A DNA stretch of 15,274 nt from Firmicutes bacterium UBA2595 (GCA_002339745.1 DDKP01000040.1:1-15274), one strand, 5' to 3'; counted from the stretch's first letter, positions 8,151 to 15,274 are shown. Notes: generated by a model not told the origin, from the letters alone. Program-made: numbers and translations.

Positions 8151-8180
8151 TTATAAAAACTTTCCTGACAGGTAATACTA
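8151..8180 (+). promoter_or_regulatory. Candidate forespore (sigma-F/sigma-G) promoter of lonB
   Basis: TTATA (8151-8155), a 15-base spacer and GGTAATACT (8171-8179) match the sigma-F pattern GYWTA-N15-GGNNANANT at every constrained position except the first G. The overlapping AATACTA (8174-8180) is also one base from the sigma-G -10 core CATACTA. It lies 45 bp before the lonB start. In Bacillus subtilis, lonB is known to be under forespore sigma-F control, so position and sequence agree. Confidence 0.55.
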
Positions 8181-8211
8181 TCCTGTGGACGTGTGACTTA
8201 AAAGGTTTCAA

Positions 8212-8217
8212 GGGAGG
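8212..8217 (+). promoter_or_regulatory. Ribosome binding site that sets the lonB start
   Basis: GGGAGG lies seven bases before GTG 8225. The frame is open further upstream to 8057, overlapping the previous gene, but nothing comparable supports those earlier starts. Confidence 0.75.
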
Positions 8218-8224
8218 TTTCAAG

Positions 8225-9907
8225 GTGGATTATTTGGGTGGTATCGGAGGGTTTTTAAGTTTTATCCAGATTTTTTTTGCCATTGTAATCGGCTTATATT
8301 TTCTTAATCTGTTAAAGGCTCAACAGGGCAACAAAGTGGCAGTCGAAAGAGAGTCCCGAAAAGAAATGGAAAAACTGCAGCAGTTGAGGCAGTTGAGTCT
8401 TACCGAGCCATTATCTGAGAAAACAAGGCCGACTAAATTTGAAGAGATAATCGGCCAGGAAGAGGGGCTGAAAGCCCTGCGGGCGGCGTTGTGTGGTCCA
8501 AATCCCCAGCATGTCATCATTTACGGTCCCCCCGGAGTCGGGAAGACTGCAGCTGCCCGGTTGGTTCTTGAAGAAGCCAAGAGAAACCCTGCTTCACCTT
8601 TTGGTGATAAGGCCAAGTTTGTAGAACTGGATGCCACAACCGCCAGGTTTGATGAAAGGGGTATTGCTGACCCCCTGATCGGTTCGGTCCATGACCCTAT
8701 TTACCAGGGTGCGGGTCCTCTGGGCATAGCCGGCATACCTCAGCCGAAAATGGGCGCGGTTACAAAAGCCCACGGGGGCGTGCTTTTTATTGACGAAATA
8801 GGGGAACTGCACTCTATCCAGATGAACAAGCTTCTAAAAGTCCTGGAAGACCGTAAGGTCTTTTTGGAGAGCGCTTACTACAGTTCAGAGGATACCAATA
8901 TACCGGTACATATTCATGATATATTCCAGAACGGCTTGCCGGCCGATTTTCGCCTGGTCGGGGCCACCACCAGGACGTCCCAGGATATTTCCCCGGCTAT
9001 CAGGTCAAGGTGCCTGGAGGTTTTCTTCAGGCCGCTTCTCCCCGGGGAAATAGAAATAATTGCGAAAAATGCCGCCCGGAAGATAGATTTCCCGCTGGAA
9101 GACGAAGCCGTAGATGTAGTCAAAAAGTATGCCACCAATGGACGGGAGGCTGTGAACATCATCCAGATTGCCGCCGGGATAGCCATGACAGATCGGCGTA
9201 AAACCATCAAGGCTGCTGACGTTGAGTGGGTTGTCAACAGCGGACAGTACTCTCCTCGCCCGGATAAGAAAGTGCCGAAATCACCTCAGGTTGGGGTTGT
9301 AAACGGGCTGGCCGTCTATGGGCCCAATATGGGAACACTTATGGAGATTGAAGCCACAGTGGTGGAAGTTGAAAAGGGCAAAGGAAACATGGTCGTCACG
9401 GGTGTTGTTGATGAGGAGGAAATCGGCAGCGGCAGCAGGGTGATGAAACGGAAGAGCACGGCCAGGGGTTCGGTGGAGAACGTCCTTACAGCACTGAGGT
9501 ACTGTTTTGATTTGCAGCCTCAAAATTACGATATTCACGTCAATTTGCCGGGAGGGGTGCCGGTAGACGGCCCATCTGCCGGTGTCGCCATTGCAGTTGC
9601 GGTTTATTCTGCCATTAAAAACCTGCCGGTTGACAACAAAACAGCAATGACCGGCGAACTCTCCATCCGGGGAACCGTGAAACCGGTAGGAGGAGTGGTA
9701 GCTAAAATAGAAGCTGCCAGGGAGGCAGGAGCCAAGAAAGTCCTGATCCCCAGGGAAAATTACCAGGCCATGTTTAAAGAGACGACTGATATTGAGGTTA
9801 TAGGAGTAAGTACATTACCGGAGATAATAAATCATTCCATTGTAACCGATTCCTGCTCCCAGATCGCGTATTTGCGGGCAGATGCCCTGACTGCTGCGCC
9901 GCTGTGA
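8225..9907 (+). CDS. lonB: LonB-type membrane-anchored ATP-dependent protease
   Basis: LonB is an AAA+ Ser-Lys protease without the large N-terminal domain of LonA. Starting at GTG 8225 gives 560 residues, close to the B. subtilis protein (about 550). Residues about 7-30 form one membrane helix, expected to tether the enzyme to the membrane. The AAA+ module carries Walker A GPPGVGKT (101-108) and Walker B with D190-E191. The C-terminal Lon protease domain has catalytic S451 in DGPSAG and K494, 43 residues later in GGVVAK, the family's usual spacing. A forespore-type promoter candidate lies just upstream, suggesting expression during sporulation. Other sporulating Firmicutes also carry lonB beside lonA. 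A longer reading from 8057 is unlikely, since it overlaps the previous gene and lacks a ribosome site. Confidence 0.93.
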   Translation: MDYLGGIGGFLSFIQIFFAIVIGLYFLNLLKAQQGNKVAVERESRKEMEKLQQLRQLSLTEPLSEKTRPTKFEEIIGQEEGLKALRAALCGPNPQHVIIYGPPGVGKTAAARLVLEEAKRNPASPFGDKAKFVELDATTARFDERGIADPLIGSVHDPIYQGAGPLGIAGIPQPKMGAVTKAHGGVLFIDEIGELHSIQMNKLLKVLEDRKVFLESAYYSSEDTNIPVHIHDIFQNGLPADFRLVGATTRTSQDISPAIRSRCLEVFFRPLLPGEIEIIAKNAARKIDFPLEDEAVDVVKKYATNGREAVNIIQIAAGIAMTDRRKTIKAADVEWVVNSGQYSPRPDKKVPKSPQVGVVNGLAVYGPNMGTLMEIEATVVEVEKGKGNMVVTGVVDEEEIGSGSRVMKRKSTARGSVENVLTALRYCFDLQPQNYDIHVNLPGGVPVDGPSAGVAIAVAVYSAIKNLPVDNKTAMTGELSIRGTVKPVGGVVAKIEAAREAGAKKVLIPRENYQAMFKETTDIEVIGVSTLPEIINHSIVTDSCSQIAYLRADALTAAPL

Positions 9908-9939
9908 CAAGACCGGTGTTAAATTCATATCGGCAAAAT

Positions 9940-9956
9940 ATACCCATTAGGGGTAT
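9940..9956 (+). other. Small hairpin downstream of lonB
   Basis: ATACCC (9940-9945) pairs with GGGTAT (9951-9956) around a five-base loop. No T-run follows, so it is not a terminator by itself. It is the first of two stem-loops in the lonB-lonA gap. Confidence 0.5.
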
Positions 9957-9968
9957 GATGCCCTCTTT

Positions 9969-10001
9969 AGCCCCGTTACTTGCTTAGGGGCTTTCAATTT
10001 T
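9969..10001 (+). terminator. Probable terminator after lonB
   Basis: AGCCCC (9969-9974) pairs with GGGGCT (9987-9992) across a 12-base loop, followed by TTCAATTTT. The six-pair GC-rich stem and T-rich tail suggest moderate termination, separating lonB from lonA transcription. Confidence 0.6.
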
Positions 10002-10010
10002 ATCCATCTC

Positions 10011-10040
10011 TTGCAGGACCGTTATTGAAAGGTATATAAT
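10011..10040 (+). promoter_or_regulatory. Candidate sigma-A promoter of lonA
   Basis: A perfect TATAAT lies at 10035-10040. The best-placed -35 is TTGCAG (10011-10016, three of six matches) with an 18-bp spacer, so strength rests on the -10. Initiation near 10047 would leave a leader of about 48 bases with the ribosome site well placed. It sits just after the lonB terminator candidate. Confidence 0.55.
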
Positions 10041-10081
10041 AGAGAGTGTATTAAAATGCAGGAAAATACGATACAGGACCT

Positions 10082-10089
10082 GGAGGTGG
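10082..10089 (+). promoter_or_regulatory. Ribosome binding site that sets the lonA start
   Basis: GGAGGTGG begins 13 bases before ATG 10095. The in-frame ATG at 10056 lies just past the predicted transcription start and lacks a comparable site, so 10095 is preferred. Confidence 0.7.
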
Positions 10090-10094
10090 TACTG

Positions 10095-12428
10095 ATGGCT
10101 AAAGAGAATGCAATAAACGAAACAACCCGGCAATTACCGCTCCTGCCTTTAAGGGGGATACTTGTTTTTCCATATATGATTATTCACCTGGACGTTGGTC
10201 GGGAGAAATCAGTGAAGGCAATCGAGGAAACAATGATCCAGGACAGGATTATATTTTTAGCTACACAGAAAGAGGCACAGACAGACGAGCCCAATGAAGA
10301 AGACATATATGAAATAGGGACCATTGCTGAAATCAAACAGCTCCTGAAACTTCCCGGAGGCACCATAAGAGTTCTGGTAGAGGGATTAGCCAGGGCCAAA
10401 ATCGAGAGCTACCTGGAGCATGAGCCCTATTTTAAAGTCCAGGTTACCGAGTATTCCGAGAGCGTGGCCTTAAGTCCCGAAATTGAGGCTCTGATGCGAA
10501 GCCTTGTTGCCCAGTTTGAACAATATGTTAAGATGAGCAAGCGCATTCCGCCGGAGACGGTTGTAACAGTGGTTAACCTGGAAGAACCGGGTCGGCTGGC
10601 GGACATTATTGCGTCTCATTTAGCTCTTAAGATTGAAGACAAGCAGAGAGTCCTGGAAGCAGTTGACATCTCCAAAAGGCTGGAGATACTATGCGAGATC
10701 CTGGCCAAGGAAATGGAGATAATCGAACTGGAACGAAAAATCAACCTCCGGGTGAGGAAACAGATGGAAAAGACCCAGAAGGAGTACTACCTGCGGGAGC
10801 AGCTCAAGGCAATTCAAAAAGAGCTTGGTGAAAAAGATGAGAGGGTAGCAGAGGGTGAAGAGTACAGGGAGAAAATAGCCAAGGCCAAGCTGCCAAAAGA
10901 GGTAGAGGAGAAGGCCCTGAAAGAAGTGGAGCGTCTAGAAAAGATGCCTCCCATGGCTGCGGAATCCGGAGTCATCCGTACCTATCTTGACTGGTTGCTG
11001 GTACTTCCCTGGAACAAGAAGACAAAGGACCGCCTTGATATAAACAAGGCTGAAATCATATTAAATGAAGATCACTATGGCCTTGACAAGGTTAAGGAGC
11101 GCATCCTGGAGTACCTTGCCATCAGGAAACTGGCTAAGAAAATGAAGGGACCCATCTTATGCTTCATAGGACCTCCCGGAGTTGGCAAGACATCGTTAGC
11201 CAAGTCTATTGCCCGCGCCCTCGAGCGGAAGTTTGTCCGCATGTCCCTGGGCGGGGTGCGGGATGAAGCGGAAATAAGAGGGCACCGGCGGACATACGTG
11301 GGGGCCCTCCCCGGAAGGATTATCCAGGGCATCAGGCAAGCTGGTTCCAACAACCCTGTTTTCCTGCTGGACGAAATTGACAAGATGAGTATGGATTTCA
11401 GGGGTGACCCCTCGGCAGCCCTGCTGGAGGTACTGGACCCCGAACAGAACAGCAGTTTCAGTGACCATTACATTGAAGCGGCTTTTGACCTGTCCAATGT
11501 AATGTTTATTACTACCGCCAATACCATGCATCCTATTCCCCGGCCACTGCTGGACAGGATGGAAGTAATCTATCTTTCCGGTTACACCGAAGAGGAAAAA
11601 GTCAATATCGCTCTCAAGTACCTGATTCCCAAACAGATGAAGGAACACGGGTTAAAGCCCAAGATGCTGTCTATCTCTGAAAACACGGTTCGTAAAATTA
11701 TCAGGGAATATACCAGGGAAGCAGGTGTCCGGAACTTAGAACGCCAGATTGCCACCATTTGCCGCAAGGTTGCCAAAGACATTGTCCAGAAAAAGACCGA
11801 TCGTGTCAAGGCTTCGATTCAAAACCTGGAACACTTCCTGGGTGTGCCGCGCTTCCGTTACGGGACAGCGGAAAAACAAGATGAAGTCGGTATCGCCACC
11901 GGACTGGCCTGGACCGATACTGGCGGCGACGTCTTGGCTATAGAGGTTACGGTCATGCAGGGCACCGGCAAGCTCACCCTGACCGGGAAGTTGGGAGACG
12001 TAATGAAGGAGTCGGCTCATGCCGGGTTCAGCTATGTCCGCTCAAAAGCCGGCGAGCTGGGGATTCCTGAAGATTTTTATGAAAAGAAAGATATTCATAT
12101 TCATGTACCGGAAGGAGCTATACCTAAAGACGGTCCTTCGGCTGGCATTACCATGGCCACCGCACTGGCCTCCGCTCTTACAAACCGGAAGACCCGGCGG
12201 GAAGTTGCTATGACCGGGGAGATTACTCTCCGGGGGCGGGTGCTGCCTATCGGAGGGGTGAAGGAAAAGGTGCTGGCTGCCCACCGTGCCGGAATAAAAA
12301 CGGTTATACTTCCGATGGAGAATAAAAAAGACCTGGAAGAGATTCCGCAGAAGGTTAAAAGCAAACTGGAGTTTGTCTTTGTCGAACACATGGACGAGGT
12401 ATTGGAACGGGCCATGAGGGAGGCCTAA
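10095..12428 (+). CDS. lon: LonA, cytoplasmic ATP-dependent Lon protease
   Basis: Lon degrades misfolded and specific regulatory proteins in the cytoplasm. From ATG 10095 the protein has 777 residues, normal for LonA. The N-terminal substrate domain opens with LPLLPLRGILVFP. A charged helical region follows, containing KTQKEYYLREQLKAIQKELG, a stretch well conserved in Lon proteins. The AAA+ module has Walker A GPPGVGKT (359-366) and Walker B with D426-E427. The protease domain has catalytic S682 in KDGPSAG and K725 in GGVKEK. A start at 10056 would add 13 residues. engB begins two bases after the stop and its ribosome site lies within the last lonA codons, implying translational coupling. A separate promoter candidate lies upstream. 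Confidence 0.97.
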   Translation: MAKENAINETTRQLPLLPLRGILVFPYMIIHLDVGREKSVKAIEETMIQDRIIFLATQKEAQTDEPNEEDIYEIGTIAEIKQLLKLPGGTIRVLVEGLARAKIESYLEHEPYFKVQVTEYSESVALSPEIEALMRSLVAQFEQYVKMSKRIPPETVVTVVNLEEPGRLADIIASHLALKIEDKQRVLEAVDISKRLEILCEILAKEMEIIELERKINLRVRKQMEKTQKEYYLREQLKAIQKELGEKDERVAEGEEYREKIAKAKLPKEVEEKALKEVERLEKMPPMAAESGVIRTYLDWLLVLPWNKKTKDRLDINKAEIILNEDHYGLDKVKERILEYLAIRKLAKKMKGPILCFIGPPGVGKTSLAKSIARALERKFVRMSLGGVRDEAEIRGHRRTYVGALPGRIIQGIRQAGSNNPVFLLDEIDKMSMDFRGDPSAALLEVLDPEQNSSFSDHYIEAAFDLSNVMFITTANTMHPIPRPLLDRMEVIYLSGYTEEEKVNIALKYLIPKQMKEHGLKPKMLSISENTVRKIIREYTREAGVRNLERQIATICRKVAKDIVQKKTDRVKASIQNLEHFLGVPRFRYGTAEKQDEVGIATGLAWTDTGGDVLAIEVTVMQGTGKLTLTGKLGDVMKESAHAGFSYVRSKAGELGIPEDFYEKKDIHIHVPEGAIPKDGPSAGITMATALASALTNRKTRREVAMTGEITLRGRVLPIGGVKEKVLAAHRAGIKTVILPMENKKDLEEIPQKVKSKLEFVFVEHMDEVLERAMREA

Positions 12429-12429
12429 G

Positions 12430-13017
12430 ATGCAGATTGTCTCCGCCAAATACGTAATTAGCGCCGCCGGTCCTAAACAGTACCCGGAGGGCGGGCAGCC
12501 GGAGGTGGCCTTTGTTGGCCGGTCCAATGTGGGCAAATCATCCCTGATCAACAAGCTGCTGAACCGGAAGTCACTGGCCAGGACCAGCGCTACCCCCGGT
12601 AAAACGCAGCTCCTCAATTTTTACCACATCAATGGTAGCTTTTACTTTGTTGACCTGCCGGGGTACGGGTTTGCCAAGGTATCCAGGGATGTGAAGGCCC
12701 AGTGGGGCAAGATGATCGAAGGCTACTTAAAAAACAGGGAAAATCTTAAGGCTGTTATCCAGTTAGTGGATATCAGGCATCCTCCCAGCAAAGAGGATGT
12801 GGAGATGCATGAATGGCTCAAGCACTTCGGGTTACCTACTGTCCTGGTCGTTACCAAGGCCGATAAGATTCCACGGGGAAAGTGGCAGAAGCATGTCAAG
12901 TTGATAAGGGATAACATAGAACCTTTACCCGAGACGCCAGTGGTCATTTTCTCGGCCGAAACTGGCCAGGGCAAGGATGAACTGTGGGAAGCCGTAAACA
13001 GGTATTTAAAACAATAA
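12430..13017 (+). CDS. engB: Ribosome biogenesis GTPase EngB/YsxC
   Basis: This TRAFAC-class GTPase is required for late assembly of the large ribosomal subunit. The 195-residue length is typical. G motifs are all present: G1 GRSNVGKS (30-37), G2 TPGKT (55-59), G3 DLPG (75-78), G4 TKAD (142-145) and G5 SAETG (175-179). Its ATG lies two bases after the lonA stop, and its ribosome site GGGAGG (12418-12423) is inside the lonA coding end. The lonA-ysxC pairing is a known Firmicute arrangement. A strong hairpin follows, so the gene ends the transcription unit. Confidence 0.96.
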   Translation: MQIVSAKYVISAAGPKQYPEGGQPEVAFVGRSNVGKSSLINKLLNRKSLARTSATPGKTQLLNFYHINGSFYFVDLPGYGFAKVSRDVKAQWGKMIEGYLKNRENLKAVIQLVDIRHPPSKEDVEMHEWLKHFGLPTVLVVTKADKIPRGKWQKHVKLIRDNIEPLPETPVVIFSAETGQGKDELWEAVNRYLKQ

Positions 13018-13070
13018 CCATGTGGTTGTCTTAAAAAGGGGCTTGTTGTCAAAAGAACTTTAAGCGAATA

Positions 13071-13107
13071 ACAGGGGGCAGGAATATACCTGCCCCCTGT
13101 ATATTTA
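13071..13107 (+). terminator. Strong hairpin after engB
   Basis: ACAGGGGGCAGG (13071-13082) pairs perfectly with CCTGCCCCCTGT (13089-13100) around AATATA. The twelve-pair stem is very stable, but the following ATATTTAA is a poor T-tract. It probably terminates or stabilises the 3' end of the lonA-engB transcript; a bidirectional role is not needed here, since no minus-strand gene approaches. Confidence 0.7.
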
Positions 13108-13216
13108 AAGTTATGAAGTTTGTCTACAGCCCTCTAGGAGACCTTCTTATTTTTGGCGTCATGAAATCCATCTGCTGTGCATAGCTTTCTAGTGTACATC
13201 CGAAAGAGGTGTTGGC

Positions 13217-14215
13217 ATGGTCAATGTAGGGACTCTCCTATTGGGCCTGGGCATAATTCTGATAAGCGCCGAGCTGTTTACCAACGGCATTGAATGGCTG
13301 GGCCGGCGGATGAAGCTTTCCGAGGGGGCGGTTGGCAGTATCCTTGCTGCTGTCGGCACCGCCCTGCCCGAAACACTTGTTCCTATAATTGCTATTGGAC
13401 TTGGGGCAAGCCAGGCCACCACTGAGATCGGGGTTGGCGCAATCCTCGGTGCGCCTTTTATGCTGGGAACCCTCGCTCTTTTTGTGACCGGCCTGGCGGC
13501 TCTCATTTTTGCTTTTCTTGGCAAGAGGAGAGCTACTATGATGATTGATGAATATGTCCTGAAACGCGATTTGAAGTTCTTCCTGGTGGTTTACTCGATA
13601 GCCATAGTGGCAGCTCTGCTTAAAAGTCATAATCATAAGTTAGTACTGGCGCTGGGCATGGTAGGAGCCTATATTTATTACGCCTACCGAACCATCACCG
13701 GAGGTGAATGTGTTGCGGAAGAGGTCTTGAATCCCCTGCTGTTAAACCGTACCGCGGTTCTGCCCAGATACCGGTTCATATTTCTGCAGGTATTCTGCGC
13801 GGTGGCCGGAATAGTTGGCGGGGCGGAGTTGTTTGTCCATTCAATGGAAAAGATTGCCCACAGCCTCAGCGTTTCCCCCTTTATCCTGTCAGTGATTATC
13901 ACTCCCGTAGCTACCGAACTACCAGAAAAGTTTAACAGCATCATCTGGGTCAGCAGGGGGAAGGACACCCTGGCCATTGGCAACATCACCGGGGCAATGG
14001 TTTTCCAGAGTTCCATAATCCCGGCTATCGGTATAGCCATGACACCATGGGTCCTGAACAACGCTGCCTTTATTTGCGCACTTGTGGCCCTGGCTTCGGC
14101 GGCAATAATTTTTCTGTTTATATCATTGAAGGGTTATCTTAGAGCGTATACCCTGCTTTCCGGGGGGCTATTTTACGGCCTGTTCCTGTTTTTGATTCTG
14201 GGGCACAAAATTTAG
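13217..14215 (+). CDS. Cation/Ca2+ exchanger-family (CaCA) membrane protein
   Basis: This 332-residue polytopic protein has the two inverted alpha-repeats of sodium/calcium exchanger-type antiporters. Repeat 1 contains GTALPET (47-53) with E52. Repeat 2 contains ATELPEKFNS (232-241) with E237. Each lies after a helix and before a Gly-rich segment: GVGAILGAP in the first, IGNITGAMVFQSS in the second. About ten membrane helices are likely. Family knowledge says such proteins exchange Ca2+ or another cation for Na+ or H+; the ion cannot be read here, and the motifs deviate from the common GTSxPE form. The ATG has AAGAGGTG (13204-13211) five bases upstream. It stands 199 bp after engB behind a strong hairpin, so it likely has its own promoter, which I could not locate. 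Confidence 0.85.
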   Translation: MVNVGTLLLGLGIILISAELFTNGIEWLGRRMKLSEGAVGSILAAVGTALPETLVPIIAIGLGASQATTEIGVGAILGAPFMLGTLALFVTGLAALIFAFLGKRRATMMIDEYVLKRDLKFFLVVYSIAIVAALLKSHNHKLVLALGMVGAYIYYAYRTITGGECVAEEVLNPLLLNRTAVLPRYRFIFLQVFCAVAGIVGGAELFVHSMEKIAHSLSVSPFILSVIITPVATELPEKFNSIIWVSRGKDTLAIGNITGAMVFQSSIIPAIGIAMTPWVLNNAAFICALVALASAAIIFLFISLKGYLRAYTLLSGGLFYGLFLFLILGHKI

Positions 14216-14216
14216 C

Positions 14217-14241
14217 GGCAAGTGGTACCCGGCACCTTGCC
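14217..14241 (+). other. Hairpin between exchanger gene and small membrane protein gene
   Basis: GGCAAG (14217-14222) pairs with CTTGCC (14236-14241) across a loop containing the palindrome GGTACC. No T-run follows. It begins right after the exchanger stop and could affect mRNA stability, but may be incidental. Confidence 0.35.
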
Positions 14242-14280
14242 CTGGCCACTAGTTACTGGTTTACTAAGGAGGTTTACGGT

Positions 14281-14694
14281 ATGAATTTACGGTCGTTTTT
14301 GGAAGCTTTGACAGTCGGGGGAAGAACTGCATTAACCAGTTCCGCGGTAGGACTAATGGGGATTCTGGGATACAGTGTCCTGACCGAGGAGAAGGTTATT
14401 TATCTTCCCATGGCCCTGATGACAGTTGCCATCCTCAGCGTCCTGTTAGGCAGCTTCCGTGGCGGTATGGCGGCCGGGGCGGCAGGGTGGCTGCATGGTG
14501 GGGCAGTGGCAGCTTTTTACCTTTTATTTGTCATACTTGTCAGGATGACATTATTTCCTGATGTCGATTTCAATATGGCTTCGCTGGCTTTTACATTCTC
14601 TGTACTGCTGGCCGGGTGTGCCGGAGGGGTGATCGGAATCAACCTTAAATTCATGCGGCGCCAGCGGATCAGGAGGTATTTAAGGAAATCATAA
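14281..14694 (+). CDS. Small four-helix membrane protein, TIGR04086/YrzE-like
   Basis: The 137-residue protein has four hydrophobic segments near 17-33, 38-58, 69-88 and 100-122, and a very basic C-terminal tail (MRRQRIRRYLRKS). The layout and the glycine pattern around GAAGWLHGGAVAAFY resemble the TIGR04086/YrzE family of small Firmicute membrane proteins, whose function is unknown; I assign it from memory of that pattern. The ATG follows a near-ideal ribosome site, AAGGAGG (14266-14272). It lies 65 bp after the exchanger gene in the same direction and may be co-transcribed. The C-terminal tail should face the cytoplasm by the positive-inside rule. Confidence 0.75.
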   Translation: MNLRSFLEALTVGGRTALTSSAVGLMGILGYSVLTEEKVIYLPMALMTVAILSVLLGSFRGGMAAGAAGWLHGGAVAAFYLLFVILVRMTLFPDVDFNMASLAFTFSVLLAGCAGGVIGINLKFMRRQRIRRYLRKS

Positions 14695-14709
14695 ATCATT
14701 TTTGGCCCC

Positions 14710-15027
14710 CTATACCTTAAACTGTACAACGAGTTTCTTGAGCTCCTGGGCCAGTTTGGACAATTGTTCAGCTGAGGCTGAAATTTCCTGATTATTGGCG
14801 GTAATCTGTTCAGTGGAGGCCGATACCTCTTCTGTAGAGGCCGCGCTTTCTTCAGAAATGGAGGCAATGTTTTGCATGGCAACGTTCACCTGGGCGGCGG
14901 TTTTGGCCATCTCTTCCGATGCAGCGGTATTTTCCTCGGCGATGGCGGCCACATTGCTTACTGCCTGGGACACTGCCTGGCTGCTGCCTAAAATGTCCTT
15001 AAAACGACATTGTCCTTTTCCCGCCAT
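14710..15027 (-). pseudogene. Remnant of a methyl-accepting chemotaxis protein (C-terminal end only)
   Basis: A 105-codon minus-strand frame encodes only the end of a chemotaxis receptor signalling domain: a Ser/Ala/Glu-rich coiled coil with AEENTAASEEM and EESAASTEEVSASTEQI, and the typical ending ELKKLVVQFKV. Such receptors normally have 400-700 residues. Here the sensor region, membrane helices, HAMP domain and the conserved hairpin tip that contacts CheA/CheW are all missing. Chemoreceptor similarity fades near the first dozen codons (about 14992-15027), where an ATG happens to occur; no good ribosome site precedes it. It is convergent with the gene ending at 14694 and abuts the T-box promoter. 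A truncated relic is far more likely than a working small protein. Confidence 0.75.
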
Positions 15028-15031
15028 AAAG

Positions 15032-15059
15032 TTGACAATGGCGCGCGGTTTATTATAAT
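15032..15059 (+). promoter_or_regulatory. Strong sigma-A promoter of the T-box transcript
   Basis: A perfect TTGACA (15032-15037) and a perfect TATAAT (15054-15059) are separated by 16 bp, giving initiation near 15066. It is the best housekeeping promoter in the window and immediately precedes the T-box leader. Confidence 0.88.
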
Positions 15060-15065
15060 ATATAT

Positions 15066-15274
15066 TTCAGATATATTTACAAAGGTTTTGATGGAGAGGA
15101 GTAAGTGTTCTTATCCCGCAGAGAGGGGGGCCCACCGGCTGAAAGGTCTCCTGGTGGAACGAATGCTGAAGTCGCTCCGGAACCGTGCGGCTGAATATAG
15201 TAAGCCGCGCCGGGGGGAACCCGTTACAGCCGGAAAGCGCCAGGGTTTAAAACCCTGGAAATAAGGTGGTACCG
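15066..15274 (+). ncRNA. T-box leader with valine (GTC) specifier, cut by the window end
   Basis: The RNA has the hallmarks of a tRNA-sensing T-box. AGTAAG and GAGAGG-type purine motifs lie near the base of stem I. A distal arm has CCACCGG (15132-15138) pairing with CCTGGTGG (15150-15157, one bulged T). The specifier region GAAGTCGCTCC contains GTC at 15171-15173. Stem III is CCAGGGTT (15240-15247) with AACCCTGG (15251-15258). The T-box itself, AAGGTGGTACCG, is at 15263-15274. In the antiterminator bulge TGGT (15267-15270) would pair with the ACCA end of uncharged tRNA. GTC points to tRNA-Val, so the gene beyond the edge is probably valS. The antiterminator's other half and the terminator lie outside the window. 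Confidence 0.88.

Noticed and set aside
8057..8224. N-terminal extension of lonB by 56 codons
   Set aside because: It overlaps the end of the previous gene, lacks a ribosome site and gives a sequence unlike LonB. The GGGAGG plus GTG at 8225 gives normal family length and a membrane anchor at the N-terminus.
10056..10094. Earlier lonA start adding 13 residues
   Set aside because: The ATG at 10056 lies about nine bases after the predicted transcription start without a Shine-Dalgarno sequence, whereas ATG 10095 has GGAGGTGG at good spacing.
15010..15264. Plus-strand 84-codon frame over the T-box leader
   Set aside because: It overlaps the promoter and the structured leader RNA, has no ribosome site and no recognisable protein features.

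Overview
The window looks like chromosomal DNA from a Gram-positive, endospore-forming Firmicute, most likely of the Peptococcaceae/Desulfotomaculales (Pelotomaculum-like) type. This rests on gene order and content: tig-clpP-clpX, a LonB-type protease next to LonA, the GTPase gene ysxC/engB directly after lonA, and a T-box leader at the right edge. Strong GGAGG-type ribosome binding sites, several TTG/GTG starts and roughly even base composition fit the same group. The genus is an inference; no rRNA gene is present.

Left part (1-3500): two envelope genes 17 bp apart. The first encodes a large protein with a signal/anchor segment, an extracytoplasmic alkaline-phosphatase-superfamily-like domain and a polytopic C-terminal half with unusual conserved-looking motifs. 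The second is a GT-C (family 39, ArnT/PMT-like) glycosyltransferase. A 281-bp spacer follows, holding a small hairpin and a perfect 12-bp tandem duplication.

Middle part (3782-13017): a protein quality-control block. Trigger factor (tig) is followed by clpP with its own promoter-like sequence, then clpX, closed by a clear intrinsic terminator. Next come an unrecognised polytopic membrane protein gene, then lonB, lonA and engB/ysxC. lonB is preceded by a sequence resembling a forespore (sigma-F/sigma-G) promoter. lonA has its own consensus -10 box behind a terminator-like hairpin. The chaperone and the three AAA+ proteolytic systems therefore sit together but look divided into separate transcription units. 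For clpP, lonB, lonA and the membrane protein the best start codon is internal to the longest open frame, because each has a good Shine-Dalgarno sequence there.

Right part (13018-15274): a strong 12-bp hairpin ends the lonA-engB unit. A cation/Ca2+ exchanger-family membrane protein and a small four-helix membrane protein (TIGR04086/YrzE-like) follow. On the minus strand lies a 105-codon remnant matching only the C-terminal end of a methyl-accepting chemotaxis protein. Immediately beyond it is a near-perfect housekeeping promoter (TTGACA-16-TATAAT) driving a T-box leader with a valine GTC specifier; the leader runs off the window and probably controls valS. I see no CRISPR array, insertion sequence, tRNA or rRNA gene. 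The parts that most deserve a second look are the phosphatase-like/polytopic fusion protein, the orphan membrane gene between clpX and lonB, the forespore-type promoter candidate and the valine T-box.
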